Assembly (NCBI GenBank): GCA_028280945.1
Contig: JANQKV010000020.1
Span: 20,698 to 84,697, forward strand
Length of the DNA stretch: 64,000 bases
Direction: 5' to 3'
Source of the DNA: Opitutaceae bacterium
GTDB taxonomy: Bacteria > Verrucomicrobiota > Verrucomicrobiia > Opitutales > Opitutaceae
The position numbers and the translations under genes were made by a program. Positions 1 to 9,953 of this stretch are shown here, piece after piece (position 1 is the stretch's first letter; every line of letters starts with the position of its first letter). The notes beneath the pieces are model-generated. The model was not told where the DNA came from. It did no database searches and saw nothing but the letters and a program-made list of their open reading frames with translations.

Positions 1-134
1 ATCGGATCGAGGTGCTCTAGTCCGTTACAGGAAAGCGGTTTCGGCTGGGGCCGGAGGTCCCGGTCCGTCATGGCCCCTCCCGGGCGATGAGGGGGGGCGG
101 ATGCCGGGGGGCAGGACAGCGGGACCGACCGGAA

Positions 135-893
135 CTAAGATGTCGTTTGAGCGATCGCGAGTTCGACGGTCGCCCTGAGCACACTGATGCGATCCTCCAA
201 GGAAAGAGGAGTGGGTGACTCAAAGGTATAACAGAGGTCGGTGTGATGCGCGAAAAGGTAGATGGCCTCAGGCCACTGATCCCGCAGTTGTGGGTCGCCT
301 TCAGGCCGAATGATTCCCGGCTCGTCGATGGGCCGGCCATCGATTTCCTCTCCCGGTTGAATGGACATGATTTTCGCGGCGGCGGCGCGAAGGCCCTGTG
401 CCGGGGCGGGCTGCGGTTCTCCGGTTCTCAATTCGTAGAGGTAGAACCCCTCGGCCTCGAAATCCTCATGTAGGCAAAGCGCGAGATCGAAGCGCGGTTG
501 CCGTCTTAGCCAGCGGACGTGGGCCCGCACTTCCGGGGTGGCCAGCGACAGGTAATCGCGATTTAGGTCGACCCCGCTGGCATTCTCGCGTTGGTCCGCT
601 GCGAAGCCCGCAGGATTGAGCATGGGCACGAGGAACCAGGTCGCCCGATCATCAAATACGCCTGCCTGCAACATGTTGAGAAGAGCCTGCGGTGGGGCGG
701 GCTCGTCGCCATGCACACCGGTGGAAACATAAATGCGAGGCCGAACCCCCGGCGTGCGCTTCGTAAACGCCAGCAACGGCACTCCATGCTGCTCGCTCAA
801 GACTTCCTCACGGAATCCGCTTTTGGCCGCCGTATCACGGAAGCGCTGCACGAGGTCAGCGGGATCGAGCGGGCAGGTTTTGACAGTCGGCAT
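135..893 (-). CDS. M14-family zinc carboxypeptidase-like protein
   Basis: A 252-residue protein resembling compact M14 metallopeptidases (the MpaA/succinylglutamate-desuccinylase type), which hydrolyse a C-terminal peptide or amide bond using one zinc. The visible zinc signature is HGDE near residue 65, an asparagine-arginine substrate pair in GVDLNRDY near residue 111, a histidine in LCLHED near residue 138, and a candidate catalytic glutamate in TFESP near the C-terminus. The frame runs further upstream, but that extension would lie over the start of the divergent gltX, so the ATG giving MPTVKTCPL is chosen. No signal peptide is seen, so it is probably cytoplasmic. The true substrate, for example murein peptides, is not shown by the sequence. 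Confidence 0.8.
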   Translation of the reverse strand: MPTVKTCPLDPADLVQRFRDTAAKSGFREEVLSEQHGVPLLAFTKRTPGVRPRIYVSTGVHGDEPAPPQALLNMLQAGVFDDRATWFLVPMLNPAGFAADQRENASGVDLNRDYLSLATPEVRAHVRWLRRQPRFDLALCLHEDFEAEGFYLYELRTGEPQPAPAQGLRAAAAKIMSIQPGEEIDGRPIDEPGIIRPEGDPQLRDQWPEAIYLFAHHTDLCYTFESPTPLSLEDRISVLRATVELAIAQTTS

Positions 894-908
894 GCGGCTG
901 TTCTTGCT

Positions 909-921
909 GACCGGTCCGGTC
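909..921. promoter_or_regulatory. GACCGG-T-CCGGTC inverted repeat between divergent genes
   Basis: A perfect 6+1+6 inverted repeat lies in the 58-base gap between the M14 peptidase start (893) and the gltX start (952). Its position would suit an operator for one or both divergent promoters, but at this GC content a 12-base match can arise by chance and no regulator is known. Confidence 0.25.
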
Positions 922-951
922 GCACACAAGACCGCGTTGCACTTTTCCACT

Positions 952-2292
952 ATGTCCGACGTCCGCGTTCGTTTCGCCCCCAGTCCCACCGGTTTCTTCC
1001 ATATCGGCAGTGCCCGCACCGCGCTATTCAACTGGCTCTACGCCCGGCACACCGGCGGCACGTTTGTGCTGCGCATCGAAGACACTGACAAGCAGCGCAA
1101 CAGTGATGAGTTCCTGGAGGTGATCTATTCCAGCCTTCGCTGGCTGGGACTGGACTGGGATGAGGGCCCGCAGGCAGGGGGGGATCAAGGTCCCTATCGG
1201 CAAAGCGAACGCCATGATATCTACCAGGAATACATCAACCGGCTGCAAGACGCGGATAGGCTCTACGAAAAGGACGGCGCGCAGTGGTTTCGGATTTCAG
1301 GCGAACCACAGGTCATCGAAGATGCCATTCGCGGCCGGGTGGAACGCACCGAGGAGAAGGACTTTGTGGTCGTGCGGTCGGACGGCAGCCCCGTGTTCCA
1401 CCTGGTCAACGTGGTGGACGACATCACCATGGGCATCACGCACGTGATCCGGGGGGAAGATCATCTTTCCAACACCAGCAAGCATACCGAGCTCTTCAAA
1501 GCCCTGGGTGCGCCCCTGCCGACCTTCGCCCACATCCCGCTGATTCTCAGCCAGCAGGGGTCGGGCAAGATGTCCAAACGGGACCAGGGCGCCCTGGTGG
1601 GAGAGTATCAAGAGCGCGGATACCTACCCGAAGCGGTGGTGAACTTCCTTTGCCTGCTCGGATGGAATCCCAAGGACGATCGTGAAAAAATGCCCCTGGG
1701 CGATGTCATCGCGTTGTTCGATTTTTCCGGCATCAACCAAAGCAACGCCCGTTTTGATGAGCGCAAGATGGCGCACATGAACATGTCCTATCTGTTGGAA
1801 ATGCCGCCGGCGGATTACCTGGCCAAGGCGCGTGATTTCTTCGCTCGCAATGAGGATCTTAAGGCCCGGATGGCGCGGGCGGGGGACAACTATTTTGCCG
1901 ATGTCATCGCGATCAGCCAGCCGAAGGTCAAAGCGATCGACGAGCTGCCCGACTACACCATCTACTTCTTCGCCGATGAGTTCCCTTGGAACCCGAAGGC
2001 CGTGAAGAAGACCTTCAAGAAAGGTGAACCCCTGGCCCGGCTGGCGGAACTCAAGGACCGGTTGTCAGCCATGGTCGATCTGCAGGACGAAACCGCGGTG
2101 GAGGAAGCGATCAAATCCATGGCCGAGCAAAACGGCAACGGCTTTGGTGATTATCAGGCGGTGGCGCGCCTGGCCGTATCAGGCACCAATGCCGGGCCCG
2201 GGCTTACCCAGATTTTCCGAGTGCTCGGAAAAGACAGGGTTATTGCTCGTTTCGAACAATTCCTGGCCCACCCACCGGCCGTTGACGCATAA
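952..2292 (+). CDS. gltX: glutamyl-tRNA synthetase
   Basis: Cytoplasmic class I synthetase that charges tRNA-Glu with glutamate using ATP. At 446 residues it is somewhat shorter than the usual 460-500. The Rossmann fold starts at once with RFAPSPTG, followed by the HIGH-equivalent [13 protein letters not shown], and the second ATP loop is KMSKR near residue 207. The C-terminal third is the helical anticodon-binding region. The open frame extends upstream to 733, but homologous sequence begins at [11 protein letters not shown], so ATG 952 is used. It is divergent from the M14 peptidase and convergent with the VCBS gene, with about 20 bases between the stops. A glutaminyl-tRNA synthetase is also encoded nearby, so this enzyme is expected to be discriminating; that is inference. 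Confidence 0.95.
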   Translation: MSDVRVRFAPSPTGFFHIGSARTALFNWLYARHTGGTFVLRIEDTDKQRNSDEFLEVIYSSLRWLGLDWDEGPQAGGDQGPYRQSERHDIYQEYINRLQDADRLYEKDGAQWFRISGEPQVIEDAIRGRVERTEEKDFVVVRSDGSPVFHLVNVVDDITMGITHVIRGEDHLSNTSKHTELFKALGAPLPTFAHIPLILSQQGSGKMSKRDQGALVGEYQERGYLPEAVVNFLCLLGWNPKDDREKMPLGDVIALFDFSGINQSNARFDERKMAHMNMSYLLEMPPADYLAKARDFFARNEDLKARMARAGDNYFADVIAISQPKVKAIDELPDYTIYFFADEFPWNPKAVKKTFKKGEPLARLAELKDRLSAMVDLQDETAVEEAIKSMAEQNGNGFGDYQAVARLAVSGTNAGPGLTQIFRVLGKDRVIARFEQFLAHPPAVDA

Positions 2293-2313
2293 ACTGAAAT
2301 CGGGCCCGGCAGA

Positions 2314-5300
2314 CTAAAGTAACTCCACCAGCTGAAGATAGCCGGTATTGCGGGCAGCCAGGATCCCGGTCGTATCGCCAATGCGAATCAGCTGAGCATC
2401 CTTGACGTCACCCGGCAGGTAGAGGCCGCTGGCGTCGGCGTCCATGATTTGCCAACCGCTTTCGGGCCGGCCGCGAACCAGGAGCCCGACGCTGGCGTCG
2501 TTGCGAGGAGTCTCAACTTCGGAACCGTAGAGATTTCCGGCGAGGACGAGATCGAGTCGTCCGTCGGTATCAAAGTCTTCGATCAGGATGCGATTGGTGG
2601 AGGACACCTGGGCCAGCTCACCAAGGGGCTCGGCGACGAATGTGCCGTTACCTTGATTGCGGAACACCGTGGTGCTGAAGGTGTGGGCCTCACGCTGGAG
2701 CGAATTTTCGATTCCCATGCCACCGTAGACATCAAACAACGTCGCTTGGGCGAAGGTATCGTAGTTCGGAAACATCTTTTTGATGTCAGGAATCTGTTGC
2801 GACGAACACTGGCGGCCGCGGAGCGGATAGGTGATGCCACCTTGTTCGTAACCCAGCACGATGTCCCAAGTGCCCGAACCGTCCAGATCCTCGGAGTAGA
2901 GCACAAACGGCGCGTCAGCCGTGGCTCGATATTTGTAGTTGTTGCCCAGATTTCCGGCGACAAAATCAAGGTCACCGTCGGCGTCGAGATCGGCGGCCTC
3001 GATCGAGAACCACCAGCCGGATGCCGAACTCAAACCCGCTTCATCGGTGAACTCGGCAAAGCTGCCGCCGGACGAACCAAGAAACAGGCGGGGAGCCATC
3101 CATTCTCCCACGGCCACAAAATCGTAATTCCCGTCGCCGTTGAAATCGCCCCAACGCACGTCGGTCGCCATGCCCAGTTCTTTCAACTCCGGCGCCAGTT
3201 CCGCGGACACGTCGACCAACTTGATTTCGCCCCCCGCGGAATCGTTGCGCAGGAGGATCGAAGAGGCGTGGACACCATATCGACCCGGAACCTGTCGGCC
3301 GGTGACAAGAAGGTCGGAGTCTCCGTCTTGATCGTAGTCGGCGACGGCAACACGCCCACCCGAGGTGGCCGTGCCGGGAACGGCGATCCCGTCGGCGAAG
3401 CTGGCATTGCCGTTGTTGAGATAAAGACGGTCCAGAAGTTCGTCGCTGCCCAATTCGAATTCATTGCTGCCGTTGACCACGTAGAGGTCCTGATCGCCAT
3501 CGTTGTCGATATCGACGAAGACTGCTCCCATGGCCTCCTGATCGACATCAGCGAGAAAGGCGCCGGTTTCACCGGGGTAGAATCGTCCATCGATCTGCAG
3601 GTAAATCGCTCCGGCCTGGCCGTGGCCTCCGCCGATGAAGAAGTCCTGTGTGCCATCACCGTTGATGTCACCCACGGCCAGCCCGGGGCCGAGGTTGGAC
3701 ATCTGGTGCGGCAGCAAGACCTCCCTGACGTAGTCGTCGAACGGCACCTCGTCGTGCAAGTGGTCAATTCCCCGAGGGGCACTGGTATCCACGAACAGGC
3801 GGGAATTGGGGGCAGGGCGCGGTGGCAGTGGGCGCGGGGAAACCGGGTTATAGGCGATCTCCAGGCGCTGGTTGACGCCGACGTTCGGGATTTCCTGACC
3901 CGTACCGTCGGCCCAGCGCACACTGACGGACTGGATCACGTCGACCTCTCCCAGACCAAAATGCAGCACGGGAGACACGGCAGACTGGAATCCACGATTT
4001 GGATACATCTCACGGGTCAGCATGCCGTCGGCCGTTTTCACCACGACCCGCGCACCGGTACCGAGGGAATTGGCGGCAGGTCCCTTCAGTTCCACCGCCA
4101 GGAAGTTTTGGCTGGCATCCAGTTGCCGGCTGTCGTTGCGGAATACGTAGGCCGGGGCGTCGATGTTGTTCACGACCAGATCAAGATCACCGTCGTTGTC
4201 CAGGTCGGCGTAGGCCGCCCCGGTCGAATAGGACGGTTCGCCCATGCCCCAGTCGTCGGCCCGATCCGCAAAGGTGAGATTCCGCTGATTTTGAAAGAGG
4301 CTGTTGGGCACATGGATGGAAGGCATCGCCGAGCCAAGCTCGTGCATGACATCCATGACGTTTACGCCGGGCATTTTGGCTGCTTGATCCAACCGCTTTT
4401 CCATCATGATGCGGTAGTCGTTGTTCCGCAGACTGCGCTTGATGCCGTTCGTCACGTAGAGGTCGCTCCAGCCATCGTTGTCGAAATCGGCGAGGAGCGG
4501 GGCCCAGCTCCAGTAGGTGCTGTCGACCCGGCCGAGGTGCGCAATTTCGGAAAAGTAGGGAACATGTTTCCCGTCGGGGACCCCGCGGTTCAACTGCAGG
4601 GTGTTATACATGTATTGGTAGTGCAGGCCTTCCTCGACGTGGAAAAAGAACCGTTCGGGATTCATGCCACTCATCTCGGTTTTGATCCCGTAATTGTCGG
4701 GGGCCACCATGTCCAAGACCATGAGGTCCATCAGGCCATCGTTGTTGATGTCGCCAACATCGGTGCCCATGGAGAAATTTGACGTATGAAACAGGGCGAT
4801 GCGACCGGCATCGAGGAACTTGCCGCCGCGGTTGTTGATGTAGAGGTATTCGCGTTCGGAAAAATCGTTGGCGATATGGATGTCGGGCCAGCCGTCGTCG
4901 TTGAAGTCGCTGACGGCGATGGCGAGGCCCATGCCCATCACGTGGGAAAACACTCCGGCTTCCTCCGTGATGTCGACAAACCTGCCGTTGTCGTTGCGGT
5001 AAAACTTATCGCCGTAGCGCGGATGGGACTTGGCCTTGACCTCCTCGGTTCCGACTTCGCGATCCAGCTCGTAGGTGGTGATGGCATGATTCACCATGAA
5101 GAAGTCGAGGTCACCATCGCGGTCATAGTCCAAAAAGGCGCCATGGGTGGTGCAGGTGGGGTCATCCAATCCGAACTCGGCCGCAGCCTCGCGAAATCGC
5201 GGGACACCCGCTTCGTTGCCAGTGTTGATCCAGAGCTCGTTGCGCAGCGGCTCATCGTGCTCGAACGTGCCTGAGTAACACACGTAGAGGTCGAGCCGGC

Positions 5301-5715
5301 CGTCGGTGTTGACGTCTTCCATGACGACGCCGGTAGTCCAGGAATTCGGTTTCCCGGCCACTCCGGCCAAATCGGTGACATCACGGAACCTGAAATCCCC
5401 TTCGTTGAGGTAAAGTCGGTTGCGCTGCTGGTTCGATGTGAAGAACAGATCGATCAGGCCGTCGCCGTTGAAATCGCCGGTGGCGACACCTCCGCCCTGG
5501 AAATAGTTCTGATACATGAAGCCATTCCACACGGGAATGTTCACATCAGGATTGCGGAAGTTTTCTTCGAGATCGTTGCGGAATGACACACCGGTTTCGT
5601 CCGACGGCAGGGAAACAAATCTGGGGTCGGCGATGAGCAGCGAGCAGGGCAGCAAAAGTGCAATCCAGGCAATGCGTTGCAAACTCAGACCACGGGGACG
5701 GGGCAAAGGGGGCAT
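2314..5715 (-). CDS. giant exported VCBS/FG-GAP protein with internal ASPIC/UnbV domain
   Basis: A 1133-residue protein with a hydrophobic N-terminal export signal ending near residue 30. About 14 calcium-binding loops of the form DxNxDGxxDL occur in two blocks: the first from residue 81 (DFNGDGLIDLF) to about 540, the second from about 680 to 1120. Such loops mark FG-GAP/VCBS beta-propeller blades. Between the blocks, at about residues 550-620, is an ASPIC/UnbV-type domain (GARVVVKTADG, then LHFGLG and SVRWADG). Proteins of this CRTAC1-like family are exported and thought to bind surfaces or carbohydrates, but no reaction is established. Usual relatives have one propeller followed by ASPIC/UnbV; here a second propeller follows. 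It stands alone on the minus strand. Confidence 0.85.
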   Translation of the reverse strand: MPPLPRPRGLSLQRIAWIALLLPCSLLIADPRFVSLPSDETGVSFRNDLEENFRNPDVNIPVWNGFMYQNYFQGGGVATGDFNGDGLIDLFFTSNQQRNRLYLNEGDFRFRDVTDLAGVAGKPNSWTTGVVMEDVNTDGRLDLYVCYSGTFEHDEPLRNELWINTGNEAGVPRFREAAAEFGLDDPTCTTHGAFLDYDRDGDLDFFMVNHAITTYELDREVGTEEVKAKSHPRYGDKFYRNDNGRFVDITEEAGVFSHVMGMGLAIAVSDFNDDGWPDIHIANDFSEREYLYINNRGGKFLDAGRIALFHTSNFSMGTDVGDINNDGLMDLMVLDMVAPDNYGIKTEMSGMNPERFFFHVEEGLHYQYMYNTLQLNRGVPDGKHVPYFSEIAHLGRVDSTYWSWAPLLADFDNDGWSDLYVTNGIKRSLRNNDYRIMMEKRLDQAAKMPGVNVMDVMHELGSAMPSIHVPNSLFQNQRNLTFADRADDWGMGEPSYSTGAAYADLDNDGDLDLVVNNIDAPAYVFRNDSRQLDASQNFLAVELKGPAANSLGTGARVVVKTADGMLTREMYPNRGFQSAVSPVLHFGLGEVDVIQSVSVRWADGTGQEIPNVGVNQRLEIAYNPVSPRPLPPRPAPNSRLFVDTSAPRGIDHLHDEVPFDDYVREVLLPHQMSNLGPGLAVGDINGDGTQDFFIGGGHGQAGAIYLQIDGRFYPGETGAFLADVDQEAMGAVFVDIDNDGDQDLYVVNGSNEFELGSDELLDRLYLNNGNASFADGIAVPGTATSGGRVAVADYDQDGDSDLLVTGRQVPGRYGVHASSILLRNDSAGGEIKLVDVSAELAPELKELGMATDVRWGDFNGDGNYDFVAVGEWMAPRLFLGSSGGSFAEFTDEAGLSSASGWWFSIEAADLDADGDLDFVAGNLGNNYKYRATADAPFVLYSEDLDGSGTWDIVLGYEQGGITYPLRGRQCSSQQIPDIKKMFPNYDTFAQATLFDVYGGMGIENSLQREAHTFSTTVFRNQGNGTFVAEPLGELAQVSSTNRILIEDFDTDGRLDLVLAGNLYGSEVETPRNDASVGLLVRGRPESGWQIMDADASGLYLPGDVKDAQLIRIGDTTGILAARNTGYLQLVELL

Positions 5716-5853
5716 ATCAAATCTCCGGTTGGGATGGGGCTAGGGGAATTCAAATCGAAATTCGCAAAATTTCCCCGGGCAAGTGCGATTGATCGTCACT
5801 GTTAAGTCCCGCCTCGTTCGAAAGCCGGATTCGGTGGAACCAAAACCGCGAAA

Positions 5854-6234
5854 TCAGGCTCCCGATTTGCCCTCGAGCAGCCACTCCGCCTCGGCGAGGA
5901 GAGCGGCGGGTTGCACCGGCTTACTCAGCGTGGCGTCGGCTCCCATGCTTTTGGCCATCGAGAGATAATCGGTCGCGCCCACCCGTCCGCCTCCGGATAC
6001 GACAATGATGGGTAGCTTGGGGAAGCGCTTGCGCACTTCCATCACCGTCTCAAATCCCTCCATTTCAGGCATGATCACGTCGGTTATGAGGATATCGACG
6101 TTCTCCTCCTCCAGGATGCGCAGAGCCTGCCGACCATTCGTGGCGGTGTGCACCTCTTGATCGTGTGCGATGAGGTAGGCTGCTTGGACGTTGAGCAGCT
6201 CAACATTATCGTCGACAAGTAGAATCTTGGCCAT
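5854..6234 (-). CDS. stand-alone response-regulator receiver protein
   Basis: A 126-residue CheY-like receiver with no output domain. The acidic pocket is in ILLVDDN, the phospho-acceptor aspartate in ILITDVIMPEMEG near residue 54, the conserved Ser/Thr position in IIVVSGGG, and the lysine in LSKPVQP near residue 107. The start giving MAKILLVDDN is preferred; an upstream ATG would add 13 residues unrelated to the fold. It is flanked by a VCBS gene and glnS, with no kinase beside it, so its partner is unknown. Single receivers of this type act through protein-protein contact, for example in motility or phosphorelays. Which applies here cannot be read from the sequence. Confidence 0.88.
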   Translation of the reverse strand: MAKILLVDDNVELLNVQAAYLIAHDQEVHTATNGRQALRILEEENVDILITDVIMPEMEGFETVMEVRKRFPKLPIIVVSGGGRVGATDYLSMAKSMGADATLSKPVQPAALLAEAEWLLEGKSGA

Positions 6235-6298
6235 GCGACTGCGGGGAGATTTCGCAAGTATCCAGAAGATCAACAGGTTTGGCGAACCCGGAATTTAC

Positions 6299-8068
6299 TT
6301 ACTTTGCCCAGGTGTCCCGAAGAGTAATCGTGCGGTTGAACACGAGTCCGTCCGCCTTGTTGTCCTGGCTGTCAGGTGTGAAGTAGCCCAGGCGTTCAAA
6401 CTGGAAAACTGCTTCTGCCGGAGCGTTTCGCAAACTCGGCTCGAGCTTGGCGGACACGGTCTTGAGGGAGCCGGGGTTGAGCACAGACATGAAGTCTTCC
6501 GTCGCGCCAGGTTCGGCCACGGTGAAGAGTCGATCGTAGAGCCGCACCTCGGCGTCCACGGCATCCACGGCGCTGACCCAATGAATCGTGCCTTTGACTT
6601 TTTGGTCGGCGTTGGGCTGTCCGCGGCGAGTGGTGAGGTCAGCCGTGGCGTGCACTTCGACCAAGTTTCCGTCGGCGTCCTTTACCACGTCCTCATAGGT
6701 GATGATGCATCCGTATTTCAGCCGCACGCTGCCCCCTGGTTTGAGACGGCGGAATTTGGGCGGAGGGACCTCGGCAAAGTCGTCCTGTTCGATGTAGACC
6801 TCGCGCGTGAGCCGCACGGGACGGGTACCCTGGCTTTCGTCCTTGGGGTGATTCGGGGCTTCGCTTTCGTAGACCTCGTCCTCGGCAAGGTTGGTCAGCA
6901 CGAGCTTCAGGGGATGCAGCACTCCAAGTCGTCGCTGGGCGGTGGCATTGAGTTCATCCCGAACCGTGCCTTCAAACACTGCCGCTTCGATGAGGCTCTC
7001 GAACTTGGTGATACCAATGTGGTAGGCGAACTTCCTGATCGCGGCGGCGGGGATGCCGCGGCGGCGGAGTCCGGCCAATGTGGGCAGCCGCGGATCGTCC
7101 CATCCCGAGACAGCTTTTTCGGCCACGAGTTTTAGCACGCGGCGTTTGCTGAAGAGGGTGTAGGCCAGATTCAGCGGAGCGAATTCAAACTGGCGCGGGA
7201 GGGTGCGGGGTAAATCGAGCGATTGCAGGATCCAATCGTAGAGCGGGCGATGGACCTCGAACTCTATCGTGCAGAGTGAATGGGTGATGCCTTCGAGGTA
7301 GTCGCCCAAACAATGGGCGAAGTCATAGAGAGGATAGATGCACCAGTCATTGCCGGTCTGGTGGTGCGCCACATGCCGAATTCGGTAGAGCAGGGGATCG
7401 CGCAGCCAGATGTTCGGCGAAGCCATGTCTATCTTGGCCCGCAGGGTGCGGGCACCATCGGGAAACTCGCCGGCGCGCATGCGTCGGAAGAGATCAAGAT
7501 TCTCTTCCACGGAGCGATCGCGGAAGGGGCTGTTGCGGCCGGGTTCAGTCGGAGTGCCCCGGTAGGCCTCGGCCTCTTCCGCCGAAAGGTCGCATACAAA
7601 AGCCAGGCCTTTCACAATCAGTCGCTCCGCGAAAAAGTAATACTGATCGAAGTAATTGGAGGCGAAAAACGGTGCCCGCGGTTCGGCTGATGCAGGGGCG
7701 GCGAAAAAATCCTCCCGACCCTCGGCGTTTTGCGGGACCGGCTTCGCCCCGGGAGTCTGCAGGCTGAGACGATCATCAGCCCAGCCACCAATCAGCCAGC
7801 GAATGTCCTCCGTGATGGAATCGACGAAGTGCGTGTCCTCCTTGGTGGGGTTGGTATCGTCAAAGCGAAGGTTGCAGCGCCCCTGATTCTCCAGGGCGAT
7901 ACCAAAGTTGAGGCAGATTGATTTGGCGTGGCCAAGGTGGAGATAGCCGTTGGGTTCCGGAGGAAAACGGGTGACGATCTGGGGGGTATGGCCGGAGGCG
8001 ATATCCGCGGCCACGATGTCGCGGATAAAATCAGAGGGAGGTTCGGGGACAGCACCGGTGTCACTCAT
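6299..8068 (-). CDS. glnS: glutaminyl-tRNA synthetase
   Basis: A 589-residue class I enzyme that attaches glutamine directly to tRNA-Gln. RFPPEPNGYLHLGHAKS near residue 30 contains the HIGH-type ATP site, FDDTNP follows, and the KMSKS-equivalent is FSKRR in LAYTLFSKRRVLKL. The C-terminal beta-barrel anticodon domain includes GCIITYEDVVKD. The length agrees with bacterial GlnRS (550-590). The ATG giving MSDTGAVPEPP is chosen over one 36 codons upstream that would overlap the pyrophosphatase gene. The stop of that upstream gene is only 22 bases away, so the two probably share a transcript. A complete GlnRS implies that this cell need not rely on transamidation for Gln-tRNA. Confidence 0.95.
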   Translation of the reverse strand: MSDTGAVPEPPSDFIRDIVAADIASGHTPQIVTRFPPEPNGYLHLGHAKSICLNFGIALENQGRCNLRFDDTNPTKEDTHFVDSITEDIRWLIGGWADDRLSLQTPGAKPVPQNAEGREDFFAAPASAEPRAPFFASNYFDQYYFFAERLIVKGLAFVCDLSAEEAEAYRGTPTEPGRNSPFRDRSVEENLDLFRRMRAGEFPDGARTLRAKIDMASPNIWLRDPLLYRIRHVAHHQTGNDWCIYPLYDFAHCLGDYLEGITHSLCTIEFEVHRPLYDWILQSLDLPRTLPRQFEFAPLNLAYTLFSKRRVLKLVAEKAVSGWDDPRLPTLAGLRRRGIPAAAIRKFAYHIGITKFESLIEAAVFEGTVRDELNATAQRRLGVLHPLKLVLTNLAEDEVYESEAPNHPKDESQGTRPVRLTREVYIEQDDFAEVPPPKFRRLKPGGSVRLKYGCIITYEDVVKDADGNLVEVHATADLTTRRGQPNADQKVKGTIHWVSAVDAVDAEVRLYDRLFTVAEPGATEDFMSVLNPGSLKTVSAKLEPSLRNAPAEAVFQFERLGYFTPDSQDNKADGLVFNRTITLRDTWAK

Positions 8069-8090
8069 GACAAATTCAGGATTACTCGAG

Positions 8091-9830
8091 TCAGGCCGAG
8101 GCAGGGGAGAAGGGAGCCGGAGTTTCGCCTCCAGCCCTCGGCACCGAGCCCTCGGCGTGCATTTCTTTGAGCACACCGCCGAGGAAGGGGATCAACTGTT
8201 TCTTGCGGCTCACGATCCCGGGCATGTCGAAGATTTCATCATTTTCGAGGTTGGGATACGAAATGCGACTCATGATCTCTTCGTCGCCCTTGGCCACGAG
8301 CAATGAGTTTTGTTTGTTGATGTCGGTCACCAACAAGCAGGAAAAGACCAGTCTCTCCTCTCGCCGTTTCGCGTTGAGAGCGGCGGTGAGCTCCTCGGCG
8401 TGGGGCCAGAAATTGCCGAAGCCCAGCTCTTCGACCTGGGAAACGGAAAACCGGACACCTTCCTCCTCGTAAATCTTGCAATCGGAGTTGATGACTTCCT
8501 CCGGCGAGCTGCTGAGGATGATCGAACCGGAAGCAAAGATCTCGTTGGCCAATTCCTTGGAGTCCACGCCGGCGATCTGGCTGAGCCATTGTAGAATCTC
8601 GCCGTCGCGCTCGGTTGTTGTCGGACTGTTGAGATGCAGCGTGTCGGTAATGATGCCGCTCATCATGATCCCGGCGATGCGGGGAGAGGGGGTCAGGCCA
8701 AAGCGGCGAAACTGGTCGGCCACGATGGTGCACGTGGAGCCGACTGGTTCGTTGAGGAACAGGATCGGCTGCGAGGTGTTTACCGGCCCCAGCCGGTGAT
8801 GGTCGATGATCTCGGTGATTTCAACTTGGTCGGCTCCCACGACAGCTTGGCTGATTTCGTTGTGATCGACGAGAATCAGGCGCCGTCTGATCGGTCGCAG
8901 CACATCGGTCTTGGTCAGGATGCCACAGAGCCGCCCGTCGTCGGTGAGGACGAGAAATGCTGGAGCGGAAGAGACAGCGACTTTGCGACGAAGGTCAGAA
9001 AGTCGGGTTTCCGGGCTCAACGAAGAGAACTTGGGTTGAATCAGCTTTGAGATGCTGGAGGCAGAGCGAATTGCCCAAGCCGTGGTGGCGGTGTCGTAGG
9101 GGCTGCTCAATACGGTGACACCGGCACCTTTGGCCTGCGCCACGACGTCATCGTCGACCGGCAGATTTCCGGTGATGATCAGGATCCGCACCTTGTTTTG
9201 GATGGAGCGCTGTTGGATGTCCCAACGGTCTCCGACGACAACAATGGAGCGGTCGGCGGGAATGTTTTCGTGGTGCGAAACATTCCAGAAAGACCGCACA
9301 TCCATGGCGCCGATCCGCACAAAAAGACCCTCGATCTCATCCTCCCGCTCGCAGGTAAGGACCTTCGCCTTCAGCGCGCGGGCGATATTGGAAATACTGG
9401 TCGTGACACGACGCATTTCGCGAGGCTGGCTGATGCGGGGCACAAAAGATCCGCCGAGGTCAAAAATGGAAACCTGGCCTTTCACATGGCGCTCGGGCGT
9501 GACCACCGGAAGAATCCGAACATCGTGTTGGTCGATCAGCTCCAGCGCTTCTGCGCACGTGGCATCCTCTTGAATGGTCACGACGTCCTCGATCATGACG
9601 TCCCGCACTCTCGGCGTGACATCGCTGATGTAGATGGGCGCGGGGGTGTCGAATTTGGCAAGAATCGTGTCGATCCGGGCGTTGGTATTGCCGCAGCGGG
9701 CGGGAACAAAACCCTTGAGTCCCTGGGCCTCCTTTAGCGCGGCATAAGCAATGGCCGAGCACACCGAATCGGCGTCGGGATTGCGATGCCCAATGATGTA
9801 AGTCTGGTTGGCAGAGGCGGCAGAAGTCAT
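8091..9830 (-). CDS. ppaC: family II Mn-dependent inorganic pyrophosphatase with CBS-DRTGG-CBS insert
   Basis: A 579-residue cytoplasmic enzyme that hydrolyses pyrophosphate to phosphate, pulling tRNA charging and biosynthesis forward. The DHH-family metal site is built from GHRNPDADS at residue 14, VDHNE near 322 and IIDHH near 343, followed by the DHHA2 domain with the SRKKQ substrate motif near the C-terminus. The stretch from about 70 to 300 is inserted into the DHH domain and contains a CBS domain (RVRDVMIEDVVTI), a DRTGG-like region and a second CBS domain. In known regulatory family II enzymes this insert binds adenine nucleotides, such as AMP/ADP inhibition and ATP or Ap4A activation. 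It lies directly upstream of glnS, which releases pyrophosphate. Confidence 0.9.
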   Translation of the reverse strand: MTSAASANQTYIIGHRNPDADSVCSAIAYAALKEAQGLKGFVPARCGNTNARIDTILAKFDTPAPIYISDVTPRVRDVMIEDVVTIQEDATCAEALELIDQHDVRILPVVTPERHVKGQVSIFDLGGSFVPRISQPREMRRVTTSISNIARALKAKVLTCEREDEIEGLFVRIGAMDVRSFWNVSHHENIPADRSIVVVGDRWDIQQRSIQNKVRILIITGNLPVDDDVVAQAKGAGVTVLSSPYDTATTAWAIRSASSISKLIQPKFSSLSPETRLSDLRRKVAVSSAPAFLVLTDDGRLCGILTKTDVLRPIRRRLILVDHNEISQAVVGADQVEITEIIDHHRLGPVNTSQPILFLNEPVGSTCTIVADQFRRFGLTPSPRIAGIMMSGIITDTLHLNSPTTTERDGEILQWLSQIAGVDSKELANEIFASGSIILSSSPEEVINSDCKIYEEEGVRFSVSQVEELGFGNFWPHAEELTAALNAKRREERLVFSCLLVTDINKQNSLLVAKGDEEIMSRISYPNLENDEIFDMPGIVSRKKQLIPFLGGVLKEMHAEGSVPRAGGETPAPFSPASA

Positions 9831-9953
9831 GTCTCGAAACGCGTAACAGACCCAAAAATGCGGGACGGCGCCAGTAAAACCTGCGTAAGTTCCGACGATT
9901 GGCGCCGGGCACCCATCGGGCCAAACCGACCAACGCTGGTCCGGCTTGGGTGA

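Noticed and set aside
733..951. Upstream extension of the gltX frame by 73 codons.
   Set aside because: It overlaps the divergent M14 peptidase and is not similar to any GluRS sequence; the catalytic fold starts at ATG 952.
2449..4782. A 777-codon open frame on the plus strand opposite the VCBS gene.
   Set aside because: It is an antisense shadow of a repetitive, high-GC coding sequence; its translation has the biased V/G/H composition of a reverse frame and no domain, whereas the minus-strand frame has a signal peptide and calcium loops.
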